Assembly: GCA_900772415.1 (NCBI GenBank)
Contig: CAAHEC010000019.1
Location: 31,794-95,793, forward strand
DNA: 64,000 nt
Reading direction: 5' to 3'
DNA from: Bacilli bacterium
GTDB lineage: Bacteria > Bacillota_I > Bacilli_A > RF39 > UBA660
The notes under the pieces are model-generated. The model did not search any database and was not told the origin of the DNA. It saw only the letters and a program-made list of their open reading frames with translations. Of the stretch, positions 1 through 8,815 are shown one piece after another; within the stretch, counting starts at the first letter, position 1; each line of letters opens with the position of its first letter. A program made the translations under genes and the position numbers.

Positions 1-1
1 T

Positions 2-193
2 ATGTTTAAGATTTTATTTAGAATTATAAAAAAAGTAATTATAGGAATGATATTATTATTTGCGTATAATACATTTTTATCTTCACTTAATTTAATGATA
101 CCTATAAATATAATAACGATAATTATAGCAAGTCTTTTTGATGTACCCGGAATGTTAGGTTTAGCATTATTTCTTCTTTTTAATTATCAATAG
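2..193 (+). CDS. BofA-like small membrane protein (possibly 5'-truncated)
   Basis: The 63-residue product is almost entirely hydrophobic, with two predicted membrane segments. The second half contains a run of the type IPINIITIIIASLFDVPGML, which resembles the conserved C-terminal half of BofA (pro-sigma-K processing inhibitory membrane protein). BofA is usually about 85 residues, and this ATG lies at base 2 with no ribosome binding site visible, so the real start may lie outside the window. In Bacillus bofA sits a few genes before holB, and holB follows here by 11 bases. In the family BofA tethers the SpoIVFB protease in the forespore outer membrane; that role is inferred only. A generic small membrane protein is the alternative. 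Confidence 0.6.
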   Translation: MFKILFRIIKKVIIGMILLFAYNTFLSSLNLMIPINIITIIIASLFDVPGMLGLALFLLFNYQ

Positions 194-204
194 AGGTGAT
201 ATTA

Positions 205-1125
205 TTGAATGATATAGTAGTAGAAAATCAGCCAATTTTAAGCAAAATTTTAACAAATATAAATAAAACTTCACTATCTGTACAAGCATATTTATTAGTT
301 TGTGATAATAATGATGAGTTAAATTTGCAATCACTTTTGTTTGCAAAGGTTTTGACATGTCCTAATTTTTTTTGCATTAATTGTGAAAAATGTAATATTT
401 GTTCAAGAATTAATTCAAATATTTATCCTGAATTAGAAATAATAAAGCCTATAAATGGAATTATAAAAAAAGATAGTATTATAAAATTAAGAGAAAAATT
501 TCAAACAAATCCAATAGAAGGAAAAAGACAAGTATATATAATTAAGAATGTAGATTTGTTAAATCAAGCTGCTGCTAATTCTTTGTTAAAATTTCTTGAG
601 GAGCCAGATAGTGATGTTGTTGCTGTTTTTACAACTACTAATTTAAATAAAGTAATTAGTACTATTGCATCTAGGTGTCAAATAATAAAATTAAAAAGTA
701 AAATTGATAAAACAAATTTATCTTATGTTTGTAAAATTACAAATTTGGATGAAAACAGTATATTCCAAATTTTAGACTTCTTTTTCGATATTGAAAATAA
801 TAATGATGCAATAATTTATTTTAAAGATAAAATATTGGTAAATTTCAATGATAAAGAATTATTAAAATCTTTTTTAATGGTATTACTATTATTATATAAA
901 GATTGTTTAAATTATAAAATTTTTGGAGAAATGTCTTATTTTAACAATGAAACTGGAATAAAGAATATATCTGAAAAAAATAGTTTAGAAATATTGATAA
1001 AAAAAATTAATTTTATTTTGGAAAATTTAAACAAAATAGAGTACAATGTAAATGTAACATTGTTTATAACAAATATAATATTAGAAATAGGAGATATTAA
1101 TAATGGTGAAGGTTGTAGGAATTAA
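205..1125 (+). CDS. holB: DNA polymerase III subunit delta'
   Basis: This is the clamp-loader delta' subunit, which opens the sliding clamp together with delta and tau/gamma. A zinc-module cysteine cluster (residues about 50-70, FFCINCEKCNICSR) is followed by an AAA+ core containing the sensor-like segment NSLLKFLEEP and the SRC motif (IASRCQII). The P-loop region is degenerate, as is normal for delta'. I place the start at TTG 205, because AGAGGTGAT just upstream is the ribosome binding site; the GTG at 196 lies inside that site. The 3' end overlaps ricT by 23 bases, as in other Firmicutes where holB precedes yaaT. The protein is about 306 residues, within the family range. Confidence 0.93.
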   Translation: MNDIVVENQPILSKILTNINKTSLSVQAYLLVCDNNDELNLQSLLFAKVLTCPNFFCINCEKCNICSRINSNIYPELEIIKPINGIIKKDSIIKLREKFQTNPIEGKRQVYIIKNVDLLNQAAANSLLKFLEEPDSDVVAVFTTTNLNKVISTIASRCQIIKLKSKIDKTNLSYVCKITNLDENSIFQILDFFFDIENNNDAIIYFKDKILVNFNDKELLKSFLMVLLLLYKDCLNYKIFGEMSYFNNETGIKNISEKNSLEILIKKINFILENLNKIEYNVNVTLFITNIILEIGDINNGEGCRN

Positions 1126-1882
1126 ATTTAATAATGGTGGTAGAATTTATTATTTTTCACCGGGAAAATTAAATATTAAAATAAATGATAATGTCATTGT
1201 AGAAACAGAGCGCGGGATACAATTTGCAACCGTCGCAACTGATATTATTAGTCAAGATTCTGATAAAGTTTTTTTACCATTAAAAGATGTAATTAGAATT
1301 GCAACAAAAGAAGATAAGACTATCAATTTAAAAAATATATCTGATGCTAATAAGGCTTTAGAATACGCAAAAAAAATTGTTGAAAAAGAACAACTTGATA
1401 TGAAATTATATGAGGCTTCTTATACATTTGATAGAAAAAAACTTGTTTTTAAATTTGTTGCAGATGAAAGAGTTGATTTTAGAGAATTAGCTAAATTATT
1501 GGCTGCTAAATATAAAACTAGAATAGAGTTAAGACAAATAGGAGTAAGAGATAAAGCTAAAGAAATTGGAGGATTTGGACCTTGTGGCAGACCTTTATGT
1601 TGTTCTGATTTTTTGACAAATTTTGATAGTGTTTCTATAAATATGGCTAAAAATCAGGGTATAGCTTTAAATCCAACAAAAATAAATGGTGTGTGTGGGA
1701 GACTGTTATGCTGCTTAGGATATGAAGATGGTACTTATACAGAATACAAAAAAGATTTACCAAAACTTGGTGAAACAATTACTTATGATGGCAAGATAGG
1801 GCATGTAACAGAATTAAATATTTTAAAAAAAAGTTATAAAATAAAAACAGAAGAAAATGAGGAGATAGAGGTAAACTTATAA
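1103..1882 (+). CDS. ricT: PSP1-domain regulatory iron-sulfur protein RicT (YaaT)
   Basis: This is a PSP1 family protein of 259 residues. In Bacillus RicT forms a 4Fe-4S complex with RicA and RicF that promotes RNase Y-dependent mRNA maturation and affects sporulation and competence. Two cysteine clusters are visible, CGRPLCC at residues 161-167 and CGRLLCC at 198-204, matching the conserved cluster-binding cysteines. GGAGAT precedes the ATG at a good distance inside the 3' end of holB, implying translational coupling. The stop overlaps the start of the next gene (TAATG). Neighbours holB and trmN6 reproduce the B. subtilis holB-yaaT-(yabA)-yabB order with yabA missing. Confidence 0.94.
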   Translation: MVKVVGIKFNNGGRIYYFSPGKLNIKINDNVIVETERGIQFATVATDIISQDSDKVFLPLKDVIRIATKEDKTINLKNISDANKALEYAKKIVEKEQLDMKLYEASYTFDRKKLVFKFVADERVDFRELAKLLAAKYKTRIELRQIGVRDKAKEIGGFGPCGRPLCCSDFLTNFDSVSINMAKNQGIALNPTKINGVCGRLLCCLGYEDGTYTEYKKDLPKLGETITYDGKIGHVTELNILKKSYKIKTEENEEIEVNL

Positions 1883-2607
1883 TGGAGGTATTAAATTATT
1901 TATTAGATTATAATAACCTTAAAATATATCAAAATACTGATTGGTTTAGCTTTTCAATAGATTCTGTTTTATTAGCTAATTTTGTTAGACTGAATAACAA
2001 AATGAAAATTTTAGATATGTGTACTGGAAATGCTCCAATTCCACTATTTCTAAGTACGAAAACAAAATCAAAAATAACTGGTGTTGAGATACAAAAAGAA
2101 ATTTATGACTTGGCAGTAAAAAGTGTTAAAATAAATAATCTAGATAATCAAATTAATATTCTTAACAAAGATATAAAAAAAATAAGTAATATTTTTGAAA
2201 CTGATACATTTGATCTTATAACTTGTAACCCACCTTATTTTAGATTAGAAGAAAAAAGTTTAACTAATGAAAATGAAATAAAAAGGAAAGCAAGACATGA
2301 AGTAGAGTTATGTTTAGATGATATTTTTAAATGTGCTAAAAAACTACTTAAAAATAATGGTAAAATAGCACTTGTTCATAGAACAAATAGACTAGTAGAA
2401 ATAATAAGTAGTATGAAACAGAACAATATAGAGCCTAAAAGATTACAGTTTATTTTTCCTTTTGCCTCATCTAATTCTAATTTAGTATTAATAGAAGGAA
2501 GTAAAAATGGCAACCCAGGAGTTATAGTGGAAAATGATATTATTGTTCACAATGATGATGGATCGTATACAGAAAATATTAATAAAATTTTTAATGGAGG
2601 AAAGTAA
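1882..2607 (+). CDS. tRNA1(Val) A37 N6-methyltransferase-like protein (YabB)
   Basis: This class I SAM-dependent methyltransferase has a motif I region (ILDMCTGNAPIPLFL, residues about 44-58) and the adenine-N6 catalytic tetrapeptide NPPY (ITCNPPYF, about residue 117). The 241-residue length and the position directly after ricT match YabB/TrmN6, which methylates A37 of tRNA-Val. The ATG overlaps the ricT stop in TAATG. Substrate assignment rests on family and synteny. Another N6-adenine methyltransferase specificity cannot be excluded. Confidence 0.85.
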   Translation: MEVLNYLLDYNNLKIYQNTDWFSFSIDSVLLANFVRLNNKMKILDMCTGNAPIPLFLSTKTKSKITGVEIQKEIYDLAVKSVKINNLDNQINILNKDIKKISNIFETDTFDLITCNPPYFRLEEKSLTNENEIKRKARHEVELCLDDIFKCAKKLLKNNGKIALVHRTNRLVEIISSMKQNNIEPKRLQFIFPFASSNSNLVLIEGSKNGNPGVIVENDIIVHNDDGSYTENINKIFNGGK

Positions 2608-3183
2608 ATGAAAATAAAATTAGTAGTTGGATTGGGAAATCCCGGAAAAGAATATCAAAATACAAGGCATAATATGGGATTTATGGTGATAGATGAATTA
2701 GCCAAAAGATTAGAAATATATAAATGGAAAGAAAGAGATGGAGCTTTATATTTTGATTGTCATTTAGATATGTGTAGAGTTATTTTTATAAAACCACAAA
2801 AATACATTAATTTATCTGGTGATGTAATGATTAAATTTGTTAATTTTTTGGATATAAAAACAGAGGATATTTTAGTTGTAAGTGATGATCTGGATTTGCC
2901 CCTTGGATCTATAAAATTAAAGGAAAAGGGCTCATCAGGGGGACATAATGGTTTAAAAAATATTGAAAATCAATTAAAAACAAAAGAGTACAAAAGAATA
3001 AAAATAGGCATATCAAATGATAAAAACATTGATACGAAAGATTATGTATTAGGAAAGCTAACTCCATCTGAAAAAAGAAAGTTAGCACCAGTTATAGAAA
3101 AAGCAGCAGATGCGGTTTTATTTTCTATAGGTCATCCATTTGTTTTAGCTATGAATAAATATAACACAAAAGTAAAAAATTAA
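2608..3183 (+). CDS. pth: peptidyl-tRNA hydrolase
   Basis: Pth releases peptides from prematurely dropped peptidyl-tRNAs and recycles tRNA. The N-terminal signature GLGNPGKEYQNTRHNMGF carries the catalytic histidine (residue about 22). The second signature, SSGGHNGLKNI, and the aspartate in VVSDDLDLP are also present. At 191 residues it is a typical bacterial Pth. The ATG immediately follows the trmN6 stop, with GGAGGA embedded in the end of that gene. Pth directly before mfd repeats the B. subtilis order (pth-fin-mfd), with the small sporulation gene fin absent. Confidence 0.96.
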   Translation: MKIKLVVGLGNPGKEYQNTRHNMGFMVIDELAKRLEIYKWKERDGALYFDCHLDMCRVIFIKPQKYINLSGDVMIKFVNFLDIKTEDILVVSDDLDLPLGSIKLKEKGSSGGHNGLKNIENQLKTKEYKRIKIGISNDKNIDTKDYVLGKLTPSEKRKLAPVIEKAADAVLFSIGHPFVLAMNKYNTKVKN

Positions 3184-3197
3184 GAGATGGTGATTAT

Positions 3198-6100
3198 ATG
3201 TTTAAAAAAATTTTTGAACATAAAATTTTAACTAAAAATTCTAAAGTTATTGTATTTGGCCTTAATAAAGTAGCCCAACCTATTTATGTTTGGGATCTTT
3301 TTTGTGCTAGTAAAAAAAATATACTAGTAGTTACAAATACTTTATATGAAGCTAATATGCTTTATAAGAATTTAAATATATATGATAAAAATAACATTTT
3401 ACTATTTCCAATGGATGATTTTTTAGTTAGTGAAGCTGTTGCAGTATCTCCCGACTTGATGTCAAAAAGAATAGAAACGTTAAATGAACTTGTAAAAAGT
3501 AATATAAGTAAAATAGTTATAACAAATTTTATGGGATATTTAAGATTTTTGCCTAGTAAAAAACTATGGGGCAATTTAAAAATAAACATAAAAGAAAAGG
3601 ATGAAATAAATAGAGATTCACTAATTCAGAAACTAAATATGATTGGTTATAAAAGAGATAGCTTAGTAACAAAAACAGGAGAATATGCAAATAGAGGATA
3701 TATCTTAGATGTTTTTCCTTACGGATATGAAAATCCCATCAGAATAGAGTTTTTTGACGATGAAATAGAAAGCATTCGTGAGTTTAACACAGATACGCAG
3801 CTTTCAATGAAAAAAAAGGAAAACGTCGAAATATGCCCTTTTACTGAGTTTATAAATGAAAAAAACGTAGAAGATATTTTAGAAAGACAGAGTCTTTTAC
3901 CTAGAGTGGTTAAAAAAGTAAGTAAAATAGAGGATTATCTAGAAGATAATATCACCGTTTACCTGGATTTAAATAGTATTAAATTAGCATACGAAAAAAC
4001 TATGAACGAAGTATTAGAATTTAAGGAAACCGATCAATTTAACATAGATAAATATATGTTTGATTTAAATGAAGTTATAAAGGATAAATATGTAGATATT
4101 TTAAAATTAGATAATTATGATTTAAAAAAAGTAGAAAAAGAAATTTATTCATCAACTGAGATAGAAAAGTTTAATGGTAATTATGATAGAATTAATCACT
4201 TTCTTAAAAATATGTTAAATTCAAAAAAAATGATAGTTGTATATTTAAATGATGATTATGCAGTAGCGGATTTTATAAGTAAAACAATACTTCCCAGTGT
4301 TATAACAAACTTATCTGATTTAAAAAAAGATGTCATAAACATTGTTAAAGGTGACCTGCCAAACGGCTTTATCATTAATGATTTAGTCTGTTTAACGAAA
4401 GATGAACTTTATAAATCAAATAGTGTTACCACATATAGAAGCAAGTTTAAATATGGATCTAAAATAAAAGATGTTAATAAGTTGAAAATTGGTGATTATG
4501 TAGTTCATATGTCCCATGGTATAGGAAGATACTTAGGAATTGTAACACTTACTAAAAGAGGCCTTAAAAAGGATTATTTAAACGTTGAATATAAAGATGG
4601 TGATAAATTATATATTCCTGTGGAAAAGATAGAATATATAAGTAAATATTCATCGAATGAGGGTGCAAAACCTAGGTTAAATAAATTAGGTGGAACCGAG
4701 TGGGCTAAACAAAAAGCAAGAGTTAAAGGAAAAGTAAAAGATATAGCAAGAAAATTACTTGAAACATCTGCTAAAAGAAAATTGGTAAAAGGGTTTGCGT
4801 TTTTTACTGACGATGAAGATCAAACTTTATTTGAAAGTAAATTTCCGTATACAGAAACAAAAGATCAATTAAGAGCGATTAATGATATAAAAGAGGATAT
4901 GGAACAGCCTTATCCAATGGATAGATTATTATGCGGTGATGTTGGTTATGGTAAGACGGAAGTTGCTTTTAGAGCTATTTTTAAGGCTATAAAAAGTGGT
5001 AAACAAGTAGCGTTTTTATGTCCTACAACCATTTTGTCAAAACAACATTACGATAATGCTGTTGTAAGATTTGAGGGTTTTGGTATAAACATAAGAATAC
5101 TTAATAGATTTGTAACTCCGCACCAAAAGGAAATCATATTAGAAGAATTAAAAAGTGGTAAGGTAGACTTGATAGTTGGAACTCATAGATTATTAAGCCG
5201 TGATGTTATTTATAAAGATTTAGGTTTATTAGTAGTAGATGAAGAACAACGTTTTGGTGTAACTCACAAGGAAAAAATAAAGGAATATAAAGAAAATATA
5301 GATGTTTTAACTTTATCTGCAACACCGATTCCAAGAACTCTTCAAATGTCTTTAACTGGCGTTAGAGGTCTATCTTTAATAGAAACACCACCTGCTTATA
5401 GATATCCAATTCAAACTTATGTTTTAAAAGAAAATGATCAGGTTATAAGAGATGCTATTTATAAAGAATTAGCTAGGGATGGACAAGTATTTGTTTTATA
5501 TAATAAAGTATTAGATATAGAAGATAAACTAGTAAAAATAAAAAAGTTAGTTCCAGAAGCTAAGATAACTTATATACATGGTAGAATGACAAAAGAACAA
5601 ATAGAAAAAACAATGGAAAGTTTTGTTGATAAAACATATAACGTACTAGTATGTACAACCATAATAGAAACGGGAATTGATATAGAAAATGCAAATACAC
5701 TAATAGTTTTGGATTCAGATCATTTTGGACTTAGTCAGCTATATCAAATAAGAGGTAGAATAGGAAGAGGAAAAGTAATAGCTTATGCCTACCTTATGTA
5801 TCAAAAAAACAAAGAATTAAATGATGTAGCGGTAAAAAGACTGGATGCTATAAAAGAATTCACTGAATTAGGAAGTGGCTATGCACTTGCGATGCGTGAT
5901 TTAGCAATCAGAGGAGCGGGTGATATTTTAGGATCTGAGCAATCGGGTTTTATAGATACTGTTGGTTATGATATGTATCTTAAAATACTAAATGAGGAAG
6001 TAGAAAGACTTAAAAATGATGTTTCTAAAACAGAAGAAGAGGATGAAGATAAAGAAGCAAATGAAAGGCCACTTATAGAAGTTGCAACTCATATTAGCGA

Positions 6101-6503
6101 TAAGTATGCCGATAGCGAAGATTTAAAAATAGAAATTCATAAGAAAATAAATACAATTGATAGTTATGATAAGTTTATCAAGGTAAAGGAAGAATTAACA
6201 GATAGGTTTGGAACTCTTGATGATGACATAATTATTTATATGTTAGAAGAATTATTTGAATGTAATGCTAAGAAAAAGGGAATATTTAAAGTAATTCAAA
6301 CCGAAAGAGAAATATCTGTTTATATAACAAGTGTTGTATCAAAAAGACAAGATGGTGCAAATCTTTTGTCTGGGCTATTTAAAATAAACCCTAATTTCGA
6401 AATTAAGTACATTAATAATATTTTAAGAATATCATTAAAAATAAACAATTTAGAAAAACATTTTTTACATTATTTAGTAAAAATGCTTGATGTAATTGAA
6501 TAA
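3198..6503 (+). CDS. mfd: transcription-repair coupling factor Mfd
   Basis: Mfd removes RNA polymerase stalled at DNA lesions and recruits UvrA. The 1101-residue product has a UvrB-homology module at the N terminus, a CarD-like RNA polymerase-interaction domain (LKIGDYVVHMSHGIGRYLG, about residue 430), a superfamily 2 translocase core and a C-terminal TRCF domain. The Walker A motif is GDVGYGKT near residue 580 and the DEEQ box is near 681. TIIETGIDI and the QIRGRIGRG motif VI are visible. GAGATGGTGAT precedes the start. Length is slightly shorter than in B. subtilis (1177). It is followed by spoVT, as in Bacillus. Confidence 0.97.
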   Translation: MFKKIFEHKILTKNSKVIVFGLNKVAQPIYVWDLFCASKKNILVVTNTLYEANMLYKNLNIYDKNNILLFPMDDFLVSEAVAVSPDLMSKRIETLNELVKSNISKIVITNFMGYLRFLPSKKLWGNLKINIKEKDEINRDSLIQKLNMIGYKRDSLVTKTGEYANRGYILDVFPYGYENPIRIEFFDDEIESIREFNTDTQLSMKKKENVEICPFTEFINEKNVEDILERQSLLPRVVKKVSKIEDYLEDNITVYLDLNSIKLAYEKTMNEVLEFKETDQFNIDKYMFDLNEVIKDKYVDILKLDNYDLKKVEKEIYSSTEIEKFNGNYDRINHFLKNMLNSKKMIVVYLNDDYAVADFISKTILPSVITNLSDLKKDVINIVKGDLPNGFIINDLVCLTKDELYKSNSVTTYRSKFKYGSKIKDVNKLKIGDYVVHMSHGIGRYLGIVTLTKRGLKKDYLNVEYKDGDKLYIPVEKIEYISKYSSNEGAKPRLNKLGGTEWAKQKARVKGKVKDIARKLLETSAKRKLVKGFAFFTDDEDQTLFESKFPYTETKDQLRAINDIKEDMEQPYPMDRLLCGDVGYGKTEVAFRAIFKAIKSGKQVAFLCPTTILSKQHYDNAVVRFEGFGINIRILNRFVTPHQKEIILEELKSGKVDLIVGTHRLLSRDVIYKDLGLLVVDEEQRFGVTHKEKIKEYKENIDVLTLSATPIPRTLQMSLTGVRGLSLIETPPAYRYPIQTYVLKENDQVIRDAIYKELARDGQVFVLYNKVLDIEDKLVKIKKLVPEAKITYIHGRMTKEQIEKTMESFVDKTYNVLVCTTIIETGIDIENANTLIVLDSDHFGLSQLYQIRGRIGRGKVIAYAYLMYQKNKELNDVAVKRLDAIKEFTELGSGYALAMRDLAIRGAGDILGSEQSGFIDTVGYDMYLKILNEEVERLKNDVSKTEEEDEDKEANERPLIEVATHISDKYADSEDLKIEIHKKINTIDSYDKFIKVKEELTDRFGTLDDDIIIYMLEELFECNAKKKGIFKVIQTEREISVYITSVVSKRQDGANLLSGLFKINPNFEIKYINNILRISLKINNLEKHFLHYLVKMLDVIE

Positions 6504-6546
6504 AATCATACAATTTATACATTCTAAAAAAGAAGGGAAGAATTGT

Positions 6547-7050
6547 ATGAAGATTTCAGGAATAACTAGAAGAATAGATGAATTAGGAAGAATTGTAATA
6601 CCAAAAGAAATAAGAAAAAAAATGCATATTAGAAAAGGAGAATTATTAGAAATTTACATGGAAGATATAAATACTATATCTTTAAAAAAACATAATACGA
6701 TAAATGAAAAACAGGATTTTATTAATAAATTCGTGAAAGTTTTAGCCAGCAAAATAAAAACAAATGTTTTTGTTACTAATTTAGAAGAAATAGTATTTTC
6801 AAATGTAGATAACGTAGTAGGAAAAAAACTTGCCTTAGATTTTGAAAACAAAGCATTATTAACTAAAGATCAAGATGTATTAATTTGTAAAGACTATAAA
6901 TTAAATAAAAATTATAAACTATATAAGATATGTCCATATGGTGATTTAGTGGGCTATATGGTTATAGAAGATAAAACAAAAATTAATGACGATTTGCAGA
7001 GTTTAGCATCCTTTTGTTTAAATATTTTGGAAAATTATTTTGAGGAATAA
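6547..7050 (+). CDS. spoVT: SpoVT-like AbrB-family transcriptional regulator
   Basis: The N terminus is an AbrB-type swapped-hairpin DNA-binding domain: ITRRIDELGRIVIPKEIR with KGELLEIY following. The roughly 110-residue C-terminal part fits the GAF-like domain that separates SpoVT (178 aa) from the much shorter AbrB. The protein is 167 residues from ATG 6547, chosen because AAGAAGGGAAG precedes it; an upstream in-frame TTG at 6496 overlaps mfd and has no site. In B. subtilis spoVT also follows mfd directly and regulates forespore sigma-G genes. Role here is inferred from family and synteny. Confidence 0.88.
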   Translation: MKISGITRRIDELGRIVIPKEIRKKMHIRKGELLEIYMEDINTISLKKHNTINEKQDFINKFVKVLASKIKTNVFVTNLEEIVFSNVDNVVGKKLALDFENKALLTKDQDVLICKDYKLNKNYKLYKICPYGDLVGYMVIEDKTKINDDLQSLASFCLNILENYFEE

Positions 7051-7081
7051 AATGTAAAATTTTGTCTAATTTTAATTTAAT

Positions 7082-7109
7082 TTGTCAAAATCATTTACAT
7101 ATGTATATA
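7082..7109 (+). promoter_or_regulatory. candidate promoter for the small membrane ORF
   Basis: TTGTCA at 7082-7087 and TATATA at 7104-7109 are separated by 16 bases, upstream of the small ORF at 7170. The background is AT-rich, so this is only a plausible sigma-A-type match. Confidence 0.35.
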
Positions 7110-7169
7110 GGTGTGTTATATTTTTTCTTGTTGTTGATGTAGTAAAAATATATGAAAGGTAAGATAACT

Positions 7170-7352
7170 ATGCATCATAACAATCTGACAGAAAATAAAA
7201 AAAGTGTTTTTTACAAAGCAGTATTCTTTTTAGTTCTTTTGACTTTTGCTTTATTTATTTACCTAGAAAGCAATTTATTAAAGGATTTGTTTTACTTTAT
7301 TATAGTTTTTATATTATTTATAAAATTTTTATTAATCAAATTATATCATTAA
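7170..7352 (+). CDS. small membrane protein of unknown function
   Basis: This 60-residue product has a polar N terminus (MHHNNLTENKK) and two closely spaced hydrophobic segments, at about residues 17-35 and 41-58. I do not recognise the family. I prefer ATG 7170, since AAAGGT sits nine bases upstream; ATG 7152 is in frame but lies within that site. The ORF is bracketed by a candidate promoter and a strong terminator that includes its stop codon, so it looks like an independent small transcription unit between spoVT and tatD. A non-coding RNA spanning the same interval is possible but less likely given the clean ORF. Confidence 0.55.
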   Translation: MHHNNLTENKKSVFYKAVFFLVLLTFALFIYLESNLLKDLFYFIIVFILFIKFLLIKLYH

Positions 7353-7369
7353 TATGATATAATTTTTTT
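7338..7369 (+). terminator. intrinsic terminator, overlaps stop of small ORF
   Basis: A perfect 12-bp inverted repeat (AAATTATATCAT / ATGATATAATTT, loop TAAT) runs into seven T residues. The stop codon of the preceding ORF lies in the loop. The right arm contains TATAAT, which could also act as the -10 for tatD. Confidence 0.75.
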
Positions 7370-7378
7370 GGTGATAAA

Positions 7379-8134
7379 ATGATTATAGATTCACATTGCC
7401 ATCTTTTGAGTAATTTATATGAAGATGTAGATAAGGAAATAAAAAAAGCTTTAGATAATGGTATTAGTAAAATTATAATAAATGGATATGATATTAAAAC
7501 TAGTGTTGAGGCTGTAAATTTATCTTTAAAATATGATGAAGTTTATGCATCCGTCGGAATAGGCCCTCAAAATATAGAAAATTTACCTTCTAATTATGGT
7601 GATTTAATAAAAAAGTTAATAAATAATAATAAAAAAGTCGTATCTGTTGGAGAAATAGGATTGGACTATTATTGGACCAAAGAAAATAAGGAAAGACAAA
7701 TAGAAGTTTTTGAAACAATGTTATCTATTGCAAAAGAGAAAAATTTACCAATTATAGTGCATAGTAGAAATTCTGTTATGGATACATATAATTTATTAAA
7801 AGAATATAAAGTAAGCGGCATAATGCATTGTTATTCTGGTAGCCTAGATATGGCTAAAAAGTTTATTAAATTAGGTTTTTTAATTGGAGTTGGAGGTATA
7901 GTAACTTTTAAAAATGCAAAAAAAATAAAAGAGATAGTAAAAGAAATTCCAATTGAAAATATCTCTTTGGAAACTGATAGTCCTTATCTTTCGCCGGAGC
8001 CACTAAGAGGTACTTTAAATAATCCATTAAATTTAAAATATATAATACAAAAAATTGCTGATATAAAAGGTCTTACAAATTCCTATGTTATGGAAAAAAC
8101 GACATGTAATGTAATGTCCAAATTTGACTTATAA
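7379..8134 (+). CDS. TatD family metal-dependent DNase/hydrolase
   Basis: A TIM-barrel amidohydrolase-fold enzyme of 251 residues. The metal ligands are visible: IDSHCHL at residues 3-9, the GEIGLDYYW segment, histidines in IVHSRN and MHCYSG, and the aspartate of LETDSPYL. The TatD/YabD family has 3'-5' exonuclease or DNase activity on single-stranded DNA/RNA ends. GGTGATAAA precedes the ATG. In B. subtilis yabD is followed by yabE, rnmV, ksgA and yabG; here the order is tatD, a YabE-like gene, ksgA and yabG, with rnmV missing. Confidence 0.93.
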   Translation: MIIDSHCHLLSNLYEDVDKEIKKALDNGISKIIINGYDIKTSVEAVNLSLKYDEVYASVGIGPQNIENLPSNYGDLIKKLINNNKKVVSVGEIGLDYYWTKENKERQIEVFETMLSIAKEKNLPIIVHSRNSVMDTYNLLKEYKVSGIMHCYSGSLDMAKKFIKLGFLIGVGGIVTFKNAKKIKEIVKEIPIENISLETDSPYLSPEPLRGTLNNPLNLKYIIQKIADIKGLTNSYVMEKTTCNVMSKFDL

Positions 8135-8188
8135 TACTATATATGTTATTATTTATTACGAACCCAGTTATGGGCGTGAGGTGAAAAA

Positions 8189-8755
8189 GTGAAAAAATTC
8201 AATAGAAAAATTAAAAGTGCTTTGTTCATTTTATTTGTATGTTTAATAGCATTTATTGGTTTTTCAAAGACAGGAATATTATTTTCTGATAGTGGAAAAG
8301 ATGTTATAACCGTTTCTACAACTAAAAAAACATTTGATCCAAATAGATATGTAGCTTCGGTAATGGCAGCGACTCAAAAAAAAGAGGAACCGACTACTAC
8401 AACTACTGTATCAACAACAACGGCTACTAAAAGTAGTTGGACAGGAGATGTGCTTTCTAAAAGTAAAGGTGTAGTTAATGGCCCATCCGGAAGAGAAACA
8501 TATTATAATTTAAATATGACTGGCGTTATTAACTCGATGAGACGTGCTGGTTATTCTGAAGCGGAATATCCATATTGGGTGCGAGAAGATGGAGTTAAAA
8601 TGTTAGGAAATTACGTAATGGTAGCAGCTAACTATAACATTAGACCTAAGGGTTCTATTATTGAGAGTTCGCTTGGAGCTGCAATAGTTTGTGATACAGG
8701 AAATTTTGTTAAACATCATCCAACACAAATAGATGTTGCTGTTACTTGGAGATAA
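8189..8755 (+). CDS. secreted 3D-domain (YabE-like) cell wall protein
   Basis: The N terminus is signal/anchor-like: a basic start then a hydrophobic stretch at residues about 10-30. A Thr-rich low-complexity linker follows at about 68-83 (TTTTTVSTTTATK). The C-terminal 90 residues resemble the double-psi beta-barrel '3D' domain found in YabE, YocH and related muramidases: VMVAANYNIRPKGSIIESSL then AAIVCDTG and IDVAVTW, with conserved aspartates. It lacks the G5 and DUF348 repeats of B. subtilis YabE but occupies the same position between tatD and ksgA. Start is GTG with GAGGTGAAAAA upstream. A cell wall lytic or remodelling role is inferred. Confidence 0.72.
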   Translation: MKKFNRKIKSALFILFVCLIAFIGFSKTGILFSDSGKDVITVSTTKKTFDPNRYVASVMAATQKKEEPTTTTTVSTTTATKSSWTGDVLSKSKGVVNGPSGRETYYNLNMTGVINSMRRAGYSEAEYPYWVREDGVKMLGNYVMVAANYNIRPKGSIIESSLGAAIVCDTGNFVKHHPTQIDVAVTWR

Positions 8756-8766
8756 TTTAGAAATAA

Positions 8767-8795
8767 GAGCAAATAATTAATTTTATTTGCTTTTT
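8767..8795 (+). terminator. intrinsic terminator after the 3D-domain gene
   Basis: AGCAAATAA pairs with TTATTTGCT around a short loop, followed by a T tract. Confidence 0.75.
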
Positions 8796-8815
8796 CACTA
8801 TATGAGGGGATATGT

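Noticed and set aside
8150..8188. Small GC-richer hairpin (CCCAGTTATGGG) before the 3D-domain gene, considered as a c-di-AMP-type riboswitch
   Set aside because: Only about 50 bases are available between the genes and none of the conserved riboswitch core is present; it is at most a small hairpin next to the ribosome binding site.
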